Shown in pieces: positions 31,393 through 40,491 of a stretch of DNA of 45,318 nt (position 1 is the first letter of the stretch; every line of letters begins with the position of its first letter). A model generated the notes under the pieces. The model saw only the letters and a program-made list of their open reading frames with translations, searched no databases and had not been told where the DNA came from. The translations under genes and the position numbers were made by a program. Where the stretch lies: assembly GCA_964400165.1 (NCBI GenBank), contig CAYNSX010000017.1:1-45318 (forward strand), written 5' to 3'. The stretch is from CAYNSX01 sp964400165. GTDB lineage: Bacteria > Armatimonadota > Hebobacteria > CAYNSX01.

Positions 31393-33639
31393 ATGGTGTC
31401 ACGGAAAACAATGCGTCGCTGGTCCATTCATAGCTTGCGGGTGCGCGTGCTCTTGCTCGTGACGATGGCCCTGGTTCCGGCGATGGCGCTGGCGGTCAAC
31501 ACCGGCCTGGCGCGCCGACGCGCGGATGGCGACGCCGCCCGGCGCGACGCGATGCAGGTATCCGAATTGGTCGCCTTCAAGCAGGACCAACTTATCGACG
31601 ATGCGCGGCGCGTCCTGGAGGAATTGGCCGCCTGGCCCGAAGTCCGCGCCGGCGACCCCGCCGTTTGTTCCGCCCGGCTCGCCGCGCTCCTGGCCCGCAG
31701 CCCCCACTACCTGAACTTCGGTGTCTCGCGGTGCAGCGACGCGATGATCATCGCCAGCGCCCTGCCCATCACCGGGCCGGTCCCCGCCGGCGACCGTCCC
31801 TGGTATCGCGCCGTCCTGCGGACCAAGACCTTCGCCGCCGGTGAGTACCAGATTGGCCGCATCACCGGCAAGCCCAGCATCAACTTCGGGTATCCCCTGT
31901 TCGGGCCCGACGGCGGCATCGTTCGCATAGTCTTTGCCGCGGTCGATCTGGCGTGGTTGAACGAACTGGTGGCCGATGCCCGGCTGCCGCAGGGATCGAT
32001 CGCCACGATCATCGATCGCGAGGGCACCGTCGTCGCGCGGTCCGCCGATCCGGGCGCCTGGATCGGCAAGAAGCCGACGCACCCCGCCTTTCGGGCAGCC
32101 CTCGCCAGCACCACGGCGGGCGCCGTGGACGGCGCCGGACTCGACGGCGAGCCCCGTCTGTTCGCCTTCCGGCCGCTGACCCTCGGCAGCGACCAGATTG
32201 CCGGGCGTCTCCTGATCGGGATCCCCGCCACCCTGGCCTATGGCCCCGCCGACCGGCAATTGCGTCTGCAACTGGTCGCGCTGGGGTTGGTCGCACTCCT
32301 TTCGTTTTCGTTGGCGTTGATCGCCGGTTACTTCTCGGTGGGCCGCCCGGTCGCCGCCCTGACCACCGCGGCACAACGCCTGGCAGCGGGCGACCTGGCC
32401 GCCCGCACCGGGCTGTCGCAAACCGGCGGCGAAATCGGCGCCCTCGCCCGCGCCTTCGACCGGATGGCTGAAGGGCTCGACGCCCGTGGACGCGAAACGG
32501 CGACGGCCTCGCTGGCGCTCCGCAACAGCGAGGCGCGCTTCCGGGCCTTCATGGAGAACAGCCCCGCCTACGCCTTCATCAAGGACACACAGGGCCGGGT
32601 CGTGTACATCACGCGACGCTTTGAAGAACAAACCGGCGTCAAGGCGGAGGAGTTCGTCGGCCACCCGGTCGAAGAGACGCTGTCGCCCGAGACCGCCGCG
32701 GCCGGCCTCGCGCACGACCGGCGGGTGCTGGCCGAAGGGCGCGCCAGCCAAATGGTGCAGCGGGTGACTTTCCCCAACGGCACCACGCAGGACCTGCTCG
32801 TCATGAAGTTCCCGTTGCCTGACGGCGACGGCCAGACGCTCATCGGCGGGTTTGCCATCGACATCTCCGACCGCCTGCGCGCCGAGGAAGAGGTGCGGCG
32901 GCTGAACGCCGACTTGGAGCAGCGCGTTGCCGACCGCACCGCGGAACTCCTCGAAGCCAACGCCGACCTCGAACAGTTTGCCCGCACCGTCTCGCACGAC
33001 CTGCGCGCGCCGCTGCGCGCCGTCCAGGGCTTCACGCAGGCGCTGCTCGAAGACCACGCTCCGCAGTTGGACGCCACCGGCAAAGACTACGCCCAGCGCG
33101 CCGCCGCCGCCGCGCAGCGCATGGACTCGCTCATCCAAGACCTGCTCGCCTACAGCCGCATCAGCCGCACGGAATTCGAAATCGCGCCGGTCTCGCTCGA
33201 TGTGGTGATCACCGACGCGCGGGCGCAGGTCGATGCCTTCCTGACCGAACAGAAAGCCACGGTCAACATTACGCACGCCTTGCCGCGCGTCAACGCCCAC
33301 CGCGGCACGCTGGTGCAAGTCGTCGTCAATCTGTTGACCAACGCCGTCAAGTTCGTGGACGGCGTCGCGCCCGCAGTGCGATTGCGCACCGAAGAGCGCA
33401 ACGGACACATCCGCCTCTGGATCGAAGACAACGGCATCGGCATCGCCCCCGAACACTGCGAGCGCATCTTCCGTCCCTTCGAACGATTGCACGGCGCCGA
33501 CCGTTTCCCCGGCACCGGCATCGGACTGGCCATCGTCCGCCGCGGTGTGGAACGCATGGGCGGGCAGGTCGGTGTGGAATCCGAACCCGGCCACGGCAGC
33601 CGGTTCTGGGTGGACCTCCCGAAAGCGAGCGTGAACTAA
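31393..33639 (+). CDS. Membrane sensor histidine kinase (Cache-HAMP-PAS-HisKA-HATPase)
   Basis: 748 aa. TM helix at about residues 15-36; a periplasmic dCACHE-like sensor (about 45-285, with RPWYRAVLRTKTFAAGEYQI and FGYPLFGPDGGIVRIVFAAV); second TM at about 290-312; HAMP at about 312-365; PAS at about 376-495; a coiled coil; and a HisKA H-box SHDLRAPLRAVQGF (His at about 534). The HATPase has VVNLLTNAVKFVD, IEDNGIGIAPEHCERIFRPF and GTGIGLAIVRRGVE. The C-terminal half is the bacteriophytochrome-type kinase usually paired with Rcp1-like receivers, and one overlaps its stop (TAATG). ATG 31411 is an alternative start. The signal is unknown. Confidence 0.9.
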   Translation: MVSRKTMRRWSIHSLRVRVLLLVTMALVPAMALAVNTGLARRRADGDAARRDAMQVSELVAFKQDQLIDDARRVLEELAAWPEVRAGDPAVCSARLAALLARSPHYLNFGVSRCSDAMIIASALPITGPVPAGDRPWYRAVLRTKTFAAGEYQIGRITGKPSINFGYPLFGPDGGIVRIVFAAVDLAWLNELVADARLPQGSIATIIDREGTVVARSADPGAWIGKKPTHPAFRAALASTTAGAVDGAGLDGEPRLFAFRPLTLGSDQIAGRLLIGIPATLAYGPADRQLRLQLVALGLVALLSFSLALIAGYFSVGRPVAALTTAAQRLAAGDLAARTGLSQTGGEIGALARAFDRMAEGLDARGRETATASLALRNSEARFRAFMENSPAYAFIKDTQGRVVYITRRFEEQTGVKAEEFVGHPVEETLSPETAAAGLAHDRRVLAEGRASQMVQRVTFPNGTTQDLLVMKFPLPDGDGQTLIGGFAIDISDRLRAEEEVRRLNADLEQRVADRTAELLEANADLEQFARTVSHDLRAPLRAVQGFTQALLEDHAPQLDATGKDYAQRAAAAAQRMDSLIQDLLAYSRISRTEFEIAPVSLDVVITDARAQVDAFLTEQKATVNITHALPRVNAHRGTLVQVVVNLLTNAVKFVDGVAPAVRLRTEERNGHIRLWIEDNGIGIAPEHCERIFRPFERLHGADRFPGTGIGLAIVRRGVERMGGQVGVESEPGHGSRFWVDLPKASVN

Positions 33640-34112
33640 TGGGTACCGACCGGCGCACGATTCTCCTCGTGGAAGACGACCCGAATGATGTGCTCCTGGT
33701 GCAGCGGGCGTTTCGCAACGCCCGCATCGCCAATCCCATCCACACTGTCACCAACGGCGACGCCGCCGTCGCCTATCTCGCCGGCGACGGCGACTATGCC
33801 GACCGGGAACGCTATCCCCTGCCCGTACTCGTCCTGCTCGACTTGAAACTCCCCCGCCGGTCGGGCCACGAAGTCCTGCAATGGCTGCGCGCCCAGCCCG
33901 TCTTGAAGCGCCTGGCGGTGGTCGTGCTCACCTCGTCCAAAGAATCCGAAGATGTGAACCGCGCCTATGACCTCGGCGCGAACTCCTACCTCGTCAAACC
34001 CGTCGCCTTCGACGAGTTGATCCGCATGGTGCAGACGCTCGATGTCTACTGGCTGCTGCTCAACGAACGCGCGGACATCCCCGCCACCCGGAACGGGGAC
34101 GCCGTCGCATGA
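33639..34112 (+). CDS. Rcp1-like single-domain response regulator
   Basis: 157 aa, one receiver domain without an output domain. TILLVEDDPNDVLLVQRAF carries the acidic pair, VLVLLDLKLPRRSGHEVLQW the phospho-acceptor Asp (about residue 67), VVVLTSSKESEDVNRAYD the switch Thr/Ser, and NSYLVKPVAFDEL the conserved Lys. The long alpha-beta tail LDVYWLLLNE is typical for Rcp1-type regulators partnered with phytochrome-like kinases. It overlaps the kinase stop by one base and the following REC-HD-GYP gene by 4 bases, so the three form one phosphorelay operon. Confidence 0.93.
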   Translation: MGTDRRTILLVEDDPNDVLLVQRAFRNARIANPIHTVTNGDAAVAYLAGDGDYADRERYPLPVLVLLDLKLPRRSGHEVLQWLRAQPVLKRLAVVVLTSSKESEDVNRAYDLGANSYLVKPVAFDELIRMVQTLDVYWLLLNERADIPATRNGDAVA

Positions 34113-36844
34113 TGACGCCGGCCCCCCGCCTGCTCATCGTCGAAGACTCGCCGGACGACGCTCTGCTGTTGCTGCGCGAATTGCGGAAGCACGGGCTCCA
34201 TCCGGACCACCGGCGCGTCGACACGATGGCGGATTTGCAGGCGGCGCTCGACGGCGAATCGTGGGACCTGCTCATCACCGATTACTGCCTCCCCGGGCTG
34301 ACCGGCGAAGATGTCTTGCGCGTCGCCAAGGAGCGCCGGCCGTCCCTGCCGTGCATCGTCGTCTCCGGCACCATTGGCGAGGAAGTCGCGGTCAATACCA
34401 TGCAGGCCGGCGCCGCCGACTATATCTTGAAGCACAACCTGGCACGCCTGTGCGCCGCCGTCGAGCGGGAAGTCCGCGAGGCGCGCGACCGCACCGCGTC
34501 CCGCGCGCGCGTCAGCGCCGTGGAAGCGCGCCTCGAGTCGCTGCTGACGCGGCTGGATGTCGGCGTGTTCCGCACGACGGTGTCGGGGCGCCTGTTGGAG
34601 GCGAACCCGGCGCTCGTCGACCTGCTCGGCTTTCAGACGCTGCCGGACGCCCTCGCCTCCGATTGCGCGGCGATGTACCAAGACCCGGAAGATCGCGTGG
34701 CGCTGGTGAGTCAGCTGCGCCAGACGGGCGCCCTGCGCAAGCACGAGACCCAGATGCGCCGGGTCGACGACCGCCTCGTCTGGGTCGCGTTGACTGAAAC
34801 GCTGTCCCGCACGGCGGACGGCGAGGAAGTCATCGACGGGCTGATGGAGGACATTACCGGCCGCAAGATCGCCGAACAGACCCGCCAGGAGGCGGAGGCC
34901 CGGTTCCGCCGACTCGTCGAAAGCGCGCCCGACCTGATTCATATGACCGCGCCCGACGGGACCATCCTGTCGCTCAACCCGGCCTTCGAGGACCTGACCG
35001 GCTGGCGCCCCGAGGAATGGGTCGGACGGAAATTCTACGAATTCATCCATCCCGACGACCTCGCCGATGTCGCCGAGCAGGTGCAAGACATGCTGCGCGG
35101 CAATCACGCCGCGCCGGCGCAAGCGCGGATTCGCACCAAGTCGGGTGAGTACATCACCGTCGAGAACATCAGCGTGCCGCTCGTGGAAAACGGTCGCTCC
35201 GTCGGCCATATGGGGATCGTGCGCGACATCACCGCGCGCACCCGCGCCGAACACGCCCTGCGCGACTCGGAAGAGCGCTTCCGCCAACTCGCCCACAATA
35301 TCCAGGAAGTCTTCTGGCTCATCGATGCCGAGACCAGCAAGCTCCTCTATGTCAGCCCGGCTTACGAGACCGTCTGGGGGCGGCCCTGTCAGAGTCTATA
35401 CGACAACACTCTGTCGTTTCTGGAGTCAGTCCATCCCGACGACCGCCCGCGCGTGGCGGCCGCGATGGAACACCAAGCCGATGGCAGCTTCGACGAAGAA
35501 TATCGCATCATCCGGCCCGATGGCGCGGAATGCTGGATCCGCGACCGCGCGTTCCCCATCCGCGACGACCAGGGCCGGGTCTTCCGCATCGCCGGTATCG
35601 CCGAAGACATCACCCAGCGCCGCCAGGCAGAACAGCACTTGCGGCGCCAGCTCGACCGTCTCGCCGCGCTGCGCACCATCGACCTCGCCATCACCGGCAG
35701 TCTCGACCTGCGCGTCACCCTCAATGTGTTCCTCGACCAGGTGACCTCCCAGTTGCAAGTGGATGCCGCGAATGTGCTGCTGCTCGACCCGCACAGCAAG
35801 ACGCTCGCATTCGCCGCCGGCCGCGGCTTCGCCACCGGTCGTATCCACGGCAGCCACATCCGCCTCGGCGAAGGCTACGCCGGCCAGGCCGCGCTCGATC
35901 AGCGCTTCGTCAGCATTCCCGACCTGTCCCAGGCGACCGACTTCGTGCGCGCCCATCTCATCGAGGGCGAAGGGTTCGTCACCTACTTGTGCATGCCGCT
36001 GGTCTCGAAGGGGCAAGTGAAAGGTGTCCTCGAAATTTTCCATCGCACCCCGCTCGCACCCGATTTCGATTGGATGGAGTTCCTCGGCGCGCTGGCGACG
36101 CAGGCCTCGATCGCCATCGACAACTCCACCCTGTTCACCGACCTGCAGCGCTCGAACATCGAACTGCAGGTCGCCTACGACGCCACGCTCGAAGGATGGG
36201 TGCACGCGCTCGACCTGCGCGACGATGAGACCGAAGGCCACACCCAGCGCGTCACCGAAATGACTTTGCGCCTGGCGCGCGCCATGGGCTTCAGCGAGGC
36301 CGACCTCGTCCACCTGCGCCGCGGCGCCCTGCTGCACGACATCGGCAAGGTCGCCATCCCCGACCGCATTCTCCTCAAACCCGGATCGCTCGACGAGAGT
36401 GAATGGGTCGTGATGCGCCGCCATCCCGGCTACGCGTTCGAATTGCTGTCGCCGGTCACCTACCTGCGTCCGTGTCTCGACATCCCCTACTGCCACCACG
36501 AAAAATGGGACGGCACCGGCTATCCGCGCGGCCTGAAAGGCGACGCCATTCCGCTCGCTGCCCGCATCTTTGCCATCGTCGATGTCTGGGACGCGCTCCT
36601 GTCCGACCGTCCTTACCGCAAGGCCTGGCCGATTGGCAAGGTCACCGAGCACATCCGCTCACTATCCGGCGCGCACTTCGACCCCAAAGTGGTCGAGGCG
36701 TTCTTTACGATTGAGCCGTGGAAGGACCCGGCGTCCGCTTCCGGCAATGGGCACAACGGGTCGTCGAACGGTTCCAATGGGCACAAGAAACCCACGCCGA
36801 AGCGCACGCTCCGCCCGCACAGCCGCCGCAAACCCGCCGCTTAG
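34109..36844 (+). CDS. REC-PAS-PAS-PAS-GAF-HD-GYP response regulator
   Basis: 911 aa. Receiver at about residues 5-125 (LLIVEDSPDDALLLLRELRK, ITDYCLPGLTG with the acceptor Asp). Three PAS domains follow at about 145-255, 265-385 (LIHMTAPDGTILSLNPAFED) and 390-510 (VFWLIDAETSKLLYVSPAYE). A GAF domain lies at about 520-685. HD-GYP is at about 700-880, with GALLHDIGKVAIPDRI and HHEKWDGTGYPRGLKG complete, predicting cyclic di-GMP phosphodiesterase activity. The last 45 residues are low-complexity and basic (NGHNGSSNGSNGHKK). Probable output of the preceding kinase and receiver. Confidence 0.93.
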   Translation: MMTPAPRLLIVEDSPDDALLLLRELRKHGLHPDHRRVDTMADLQAALDGESWDLLITDYCLPGLTGEDVLRVAKERRPSLPCIVVSGTIGEEVAVNTMQAGAADYILKHNLARLCAAVEREVREARDRTASRARVSAVEARLESLLTRLDVGVFRTTVSGRLLEANPALVDLLGFQTLPDALASDCAAMYQDPEDRVALVSQLRQTGALRKHETQMRRVDDRLVWVALTETLSRTADGEEVIDGLMEDITGRKIAEQTRQEAEARFRRLVESAPDLIHMTAPDGTILSLNPAFEDLTGWRPEEWVGRKFYEFIHPDDLADVAEQVQDMLRGNHAAPAQARIRTKSGEYITVENISVPLVENGRSVGHMGIVRDITARTRAEHALRDSEERFRQLAHNIQEVFWLIDAETSKLLYVSPAYETVWGRPCQSLYDNTLSFLESVHPDDRPRVAAAMEHQADGSFDEEYRIIRPDGAECWIRDRAFPIRDDQGRVFRIAGIAEDITQRRQAEQHLRRQLDRLAALRTIDLAITGSLDLRVTLNVFLDQVTSQLQVDAANVLLLDPHSKTLAFAAGRGFATGRIHGSHIRLGEGYAGQAALDQRFVSIPDLSQATDFVRAHLIEGEGFVTYLCMPLVSKGQVKGVLEIFHRTPLAPDFDWMEFLGALATQASIAIDNSTLFTDLQRSNIELQVAYDATLEGWVHALDLRDDETEGHTQRVTEMTLRLARAMGFSEADLVHLRRGALLHDIGKVAIPDRILLKPGSLDESEWVVMRRHPGYAFELLSPVTYLRPCLDIPYCHHEKWDGTGYPRGLKGDAIPLAARIFAIVDVWDALLSDRPYRKAWPIGKVTEHIRSLSGAHFDPKVVEAFFTIEPWKDPASASGNGHNGSSNGSNGHKKPTPKRTLRPHSRRKPAA

Positions 36845-38139
36845 CCCGGCGCGGCCGCCGGTGTGGCTGGCGGTTCCGACTCCGCACTCCGCACAAAGGT
36901 CAGCCGGTCCACTACCGCCGCCCCGACGCAATCTCCCCAGACATTGATCGTCGTCCGGCAGCGGTCGAGGAACCAGTCCACCGCCAGAATGAAGGTCAGC
37001 CCCTGTTCAATGATCGGGTCGGGAAAGTTGACCGCCCGGAAGACGATGAGCATCGTCACCAGGCCCGCCTCGGGAATGCCTGCCGCCCCGATCGCCGCCA
37101 GCGTCGCGGTGAGGAAGATGATGACCTGCTGCGTCACCGTCATCTCCAGCCCGAACGCCTGGGCGATGAACATCACCGCCACCGCTTCATAGAGCGCCGT
37201 CCCGTTCATGTTCACCGTCGCGCCCAGCGGAATGACGAAATACGAACTGGCGCGGGAAATGCCGGCGCGGTCCACCGCGCATTCCAGCGTTACCGGCAGC
37301 GTCGCCGAACTCGACGCCGTCGAAAACGCCGTGAGCAGCGCCTGCCCGAAGCCCGTCACGAACCGGAGAATTGGCCTGCGCGCCAGCACCACCAGAATCA
37401 GCGGCAGAATGATCCCGCCGTGGATGACCAATCCGACGACGACGGTCATCATGTAGCGCAACAACTTCTCGAATTCTCCGAGCAAGTGCGCCTGGCCGTT
37501 GCTGACGATCTCCGTCCCGATCTTGCCCGCCACCAGCCCAAACACCCCGATCGGGGCCACATACAAGATCAGCATCACGATGCGCAGCACCGCTTCGTTC
37601 AGCCCCTCGAACACCTCCAGCACCACCTTGCCCTTCGCCCCAATGGTCGTTAGGACCCCGCCGAGCACCAGTGAAAAGAGAATCAGCGGCAGCACCTGCC
37701 CCTCGCTCATCGCCGCGAACAAGTTGCGGGGGAATAGACTTTCCACCATGGCAATAATGGCGCCCCAGAAACTCGTCTGCGCCGCCCGACCGGCGAAGCG
37801 CTCCGCAATTTCGCCGCTCGGCGTCGCCCCCATCCCGGGCTGAATCAGGTTCACCAAGATAAGTCCCAGCAGCACCGCGATGCCCGTGGTGAGGAGGAAG
37901 TAGACGAGCGTCACGACCCCGGTCCGGCCTACCTTGCGGATGTCACCGAGCGACGCGATGCCCACCACCATCGAAGTCACAATCAGCGGCACCACCATCG
38001 CAAACAGCATCTGAATGAAAATGCGTCCGAGGAACGCCGACCCCTGCCCGACCGCCGGCCAATTCCAGCCCACCACCCCGCCCAACACCATCCCAGCGAG
38101 AATGCCCGGCAGAATGAAGCGGCTGTGGCCCGTCCGCAT
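36841..38139 (-). CDS. Dicarboxylate/acidic amino acid:cation symporter (DAACS, GltP/DctA type)
   Basis: 432-aa membrane carrier of the SLC1/GltPh family. TM helices fill the length. Family features are AFSTASSSATLPVTLECAVD (hairpin 1), GATVNMNGTALYEAVAVMFI (TM7, with the NMDGT-equivalent NMNGT) and VDWFLDRCRTTINVWGDCVG (TM8). In TM8 the residues matching GltPh D390, D394, R397, T398 and N401 are all present, and the arginine favours acidic substrates such as glutamate, aspartate or C4-dicarboxylates. ATG 38139 is chosen; an upstream GTG at 38181 would add 14 polar residues and overlap the divergent kinase. It converges on the HD-GYP gene with a 4-base overlap. Confidence 0.92.
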   Translation of the reverse strand: MRTGHSRFILPGILAGMVLGGVVGWNWPAVGQGSAFLGRIFIQMLFAMVVPLIVTSMVVGIASLGDIRKVGRTGVVTLVYFLLTTGIAVLLGLILVNLIQPGMGATPSGEIAERFAGRAAQTSFWGAIIAMVESLFPRNLFAAMSEGQVLPLILFSLVLGGVLTTIGAKGKVVLEVFEGLNEAVLRIVMLILYVAPIGVFGLVAGKIGTEIVSNGQAHLLGEFEKLLRYMMTVVVGLVIHGGIILPLILVVLARRPILRFVTGFGQALLTAFSTASSSATLPVTLECAVDRAGISRASSYFVIPLGATVNMNGTALYEAVAVMFIAQAFGLEMTVTQQVIIFLTATLAAIGAAGIPEAGLVTMLIVFRAVNFPDPIIEQGLTFILAVDWFLDRCRTTINVWGDCVGAAVVDRLTFVRSAESEPPATPAAAPG

Positions 38140-38224
38140 ACGCTGACATTCGCTCTCGGGTGCCGTGTTCCTGCGCGCCACGCGTCAGTCTCGGCTCGGG
38201 ACACGCGTGTCGCGGCGCGGCCAC

Positions 38225-40027
38225 ATGATCGGCACGGCGGCGGCCTACCATGTCCTCGTGTCCTCCTCGACGGGCGCCGATGCGTCCCACCCTGTGACCG
38301 TCTTCCGGCGGCCTTCCCCGGCGGCGACACCGACTCGCGCCGCCCGCCGGGCGCTCCCGGCCGCCGCCACTGCGCCATCGCAGAATCGATACCTCATCCG
38401 CGCCCGCTTCATTGCCCGTGCGGCCGCGGTGTTCAGTGTCGTGGTGGGGGCCCTGGTCCTCGGCGGCTGGCTGCTCCATATCGACGCGCTGACCGGCGTA
38501 CTGCCCGGCTTCGCCACCATGAAGTTCAACACCGCATTGTGTTTCGTGCTCTCGGGCGCGGCCCTCTGGGCATTGCTCCCGTATCGACCTTCACGCCGCG
38601 CACACATCGTTGCGCAAGTAACCGCCTCGCTTGTGACCGTCGCGAGCGCCCTGACGCTCCTCGAGTATCTGACCGGCGCGAGTCTCGGCATCGACCAGGC
38701 GCTCTTTCACGGTGATGTGGCTTCGACGCTCGCCCCCTTCCCCGGCCGAATGTCGGGCGCCACCGCAATCGACTTCGCCCTGCTCGGTGTGGCACTGCTG
38801 ACCCTCGACAGCCGGGCGCAGCGCTGGTCGCGTGCGCTCGCCACCTGTGCCGGCGCCATCGCCGCGGTGTCCTTGCTGGGCTATCTCTACGGTGTCAGCA
38901 GTCTCTACTCCGTCGGGCAGTTCTCCACCATCGGCTTTCACACCGCGGCGGCATTTCTCATCCTTGCCATCGGCACGCTCAACGCCCGGCCACTGCGCGG
39001 CATGATGAAACTCCTCACCGCCGAATCGCTCGGCGGGCTGGCGTTGCGGCGGCTCTTGCCGGTCGCGGTGCTCTTGCCGCCAGTCCTGGGCTGGCTGCGC
39101 CTGCTCGGCCAGCGCGCCGGCTGGTTTGGCGCCGAATTCGGCGTGGCCGGGGTCGTCACCGTCACCGTCCTCGTCCTGATCATGGCGTTCTGGTGGAGCG
39201 CGCTGTCGCTCGAGCGCGCCGACGGCGAGCGCCGCGTCGCCGCCCGGGCCCTCTTCGAAGGCGACGAGGTCCGCCGTCTCAACCAGGAGTTGAGCCACCA
39301 AGTCACCGAAACCCAAACCTTGAACCAAGAGCTCGAGGCGTTTTGTTACTCCGTCTCGCACGACTTGCGCGCCCCGCTGCGGGGAATTGACGGCTTCAGC
39401 AAAGCGGTGCTCGAGGAATACCGCGAGCGCCTCGATGATACGGGCGCCGACTACCTGCACCGTATCCGCAAGGCCGCGCAGCGGATGGCGCAATTGATCG
39501 ACGACCTGCTCAAACTCTCGCGGGCCGGCCGCACCGCCCTCGCGCGGGAACCCGTCGATCTCTCCGTGATGGCGAAGGCATTGCTGGCGGACTTGCAACA
39601 AGAGGAACCGGCCCGCCAAATCGAAGCCGTGATCCCGCCCGGCCTGCGCGTCCACGCCGACCCGCAATTGATGCAGGTCGTGCTTGGCAATCTCCTCTCC
39701 AACGCCTGGAAATTCACCGCGCCGCGCTCCGCGGCACGCATCGAACTGGGCGTGCAGCGACGGGACGGCGAGTCCGCGCTCTTCGTCCGCGACAACGGCG
39801 TCGGCTTTGATATGGCCCACGCCGGCAAACTCTTCGGCGCTTTTCAGCGCCTGCATGCCATGCACGAATTCGCCGGCACCGGTGTCGGGCTGGCGACGGT
39901 CAAACGCATCGTCGAACGGCACGGCGGCCGCATTTGGGCCGACGCTGCACCCGACTGCGGCGCCACTTTCTACTTCACCCTCGGAGGTGATTCCCATGAT
40001 GAGCAAGCGACTGATCCTCCTAGTTGA
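38225..40027 (+). CDS. Membrane histidine kinase with MASE-like N-terminus
   Basis: About 600 aa. After a 60-residue polar, Ala/Pro/Arg-rich lead there are about eight hydrophobic segments (ARAAAVFSVVVGALVLGG through GVVTVTVLVLIMAFWW, ending near residue 325), resembling an integral-membrane sensor. A short coiled coil comes next. The H-box is FCYSVSHDLRAPLRGIDGFS. The HATPase has VVLGNLLSNAWKFTAP, VRDNGVGFDMAHAGKLFGAF and GTGVGLATVKRIVERHGG. It is the same bacteriophytochrome-type kinase core as 31393-33639. The frame is open upstream to a GTG at 38165. The gene ends inside the next receiver gene. Confidence 0.87.
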   Translation: MIGTAAAYHVLVSSSTGADASHPVTVFRRPSPAATPTRAARRALPAAATAPSQNRYLIRARFIARAAAVFSVVVGALVLGGWLLHIDALTGVLPGFATMKFNTALCFVLSGAALWALLPYRPSRRAHIVAQVTASLVTVASALTLLEYLTGASLGIDQALFHGDVASTLAPFPGRMSGATAIDFALLGVALLTLDSRAQRWSRALATCAGAIAAVSLLGYLYGVSSLYSVGQFSTIGFHTAAAFLILAIGTLNARPLRGMMKLLTAESLGGLALRRLLPVAVLLPPVLGWLRLLGQRAGWFGAEFGVAGVVTVTVLVLIMAFWWSALSLERADGERRVAARALFEGDEVRRLNQELSHQVTETQTLNQELEAFCYSVSHDLRAPLRGIDGFSKAVLEEYRERLDDTGADYLHRIRKAAQRMAQLIDDLLKLSRAGRTALAREPVDLSVMAKALLADLQQEEPARQIEAVIPPGLRVHADPQLMQVVLGNLLSNAWKFTAPRSAARIELGVQRRDGESALFVRDNGVGFDMAHAGKLFGAFQRLHAMHEFAGTGVGLATVKRIVERHGGRIWADAAPDCGATFYFTLGGDSHDEQATDPPS

Positions 40028-40466
40028 GGACAATCCCGATGACGAGGAACTGACGCTCCGCGCCCTCAAGGCGAGCAATGTGCTGAATGAAGTCGTCGTC
40101 GCCCGCGATGGCGCGCAAGCGCTCGAATACTTGCACGGACGCCCGTCCGCCAACGGCGACCCCGCGCTTCCCCTGCCCGATTTGGTACTGCTCGACCTGA
40201 AACTGCCGAAGGTGGACGGCCTGCAGGTGCTCGAAGCCATCCGAGCCGACGACCGCACCCGGTTGCTCCCGGTCGTCATCCTCACCTCGTCGGACGAAGA
40301 GAAAGACCGCCTCAAGGCCTACCTCAACGGCGCCAACAGTTATGTCCGCAAGCCGGTGGACTTCGATCAGTTCGCCGAAGCCGTCCGCCTGCTCGGGCTC
40401 TACTGGCTGGTCCTCAATGTCACCCCGTCGCACAGTGAGGTGAAAGCGGCCGCCACCGTGACCTAG
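39996..40466 (+). CDS. Rcp1-like single-domain response regulator
   Basis: 156-aa receiver-only protein, paralogue of 33639-34112. ILLVEDNPDDEELTLRALKA gives the acidic pair, LVLLDLKLPKVDGLQVLEAI the acceptor Asp (about residue 68), VVILTSSDEEKDRLKAYLNG the switch residue, and NSYVRKPVDFDQF the Lys. A GGAGGTGA ribosome site (39983-39990) fixes ATG 39996, 32 bases inside the kinase gene. It is presumably phosphorylated by that kinase. There is no output domain, so it would act by protein contact or further transfer. Confidence 0.93.
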   Translation: MMSKRLILLVEDNPDDEELTLRALKASNVLNEVVVARDGAQALEYLHGRPSANGDPALPLPDLVLLDLKLPKVDGLQVLEAIRADDRTRLLPVVILTSSDEEKDRLKAYLNGANSYVRKPVDFDQFAEAVRLLGLYWLVLNVTPSHSEVKAAATVT

Positions 40467-40485
40467 TCACGCGGCGTCGTACAAT
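40458..40485 (+). promoter_or_regulatory. Promoter of the DNA methyltransferase, probably leaderless transcript
   Basis: GTGACC (40458-40463), a 16-base spacer and TACAAT (40480-40485). The expected start, 6-7 bases downstream, falls on the GTG at 40492, which begins the methyltransferase frame. No Shine-Dalgarno fits, so the mRNA may be leaderless. The -35 overlaps the end of the receiver gene. Confidence 0.6.
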
Positions 40486-40491
40486 GATGGA

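Noticed and set aside
31399..33594. 731-codon minus-strand open frame opposite the first histidine kinase
   Set aside because: Antisense shadow. Composition is skewed, no motif is seen, and the kinase domains on the plus strand are clear.
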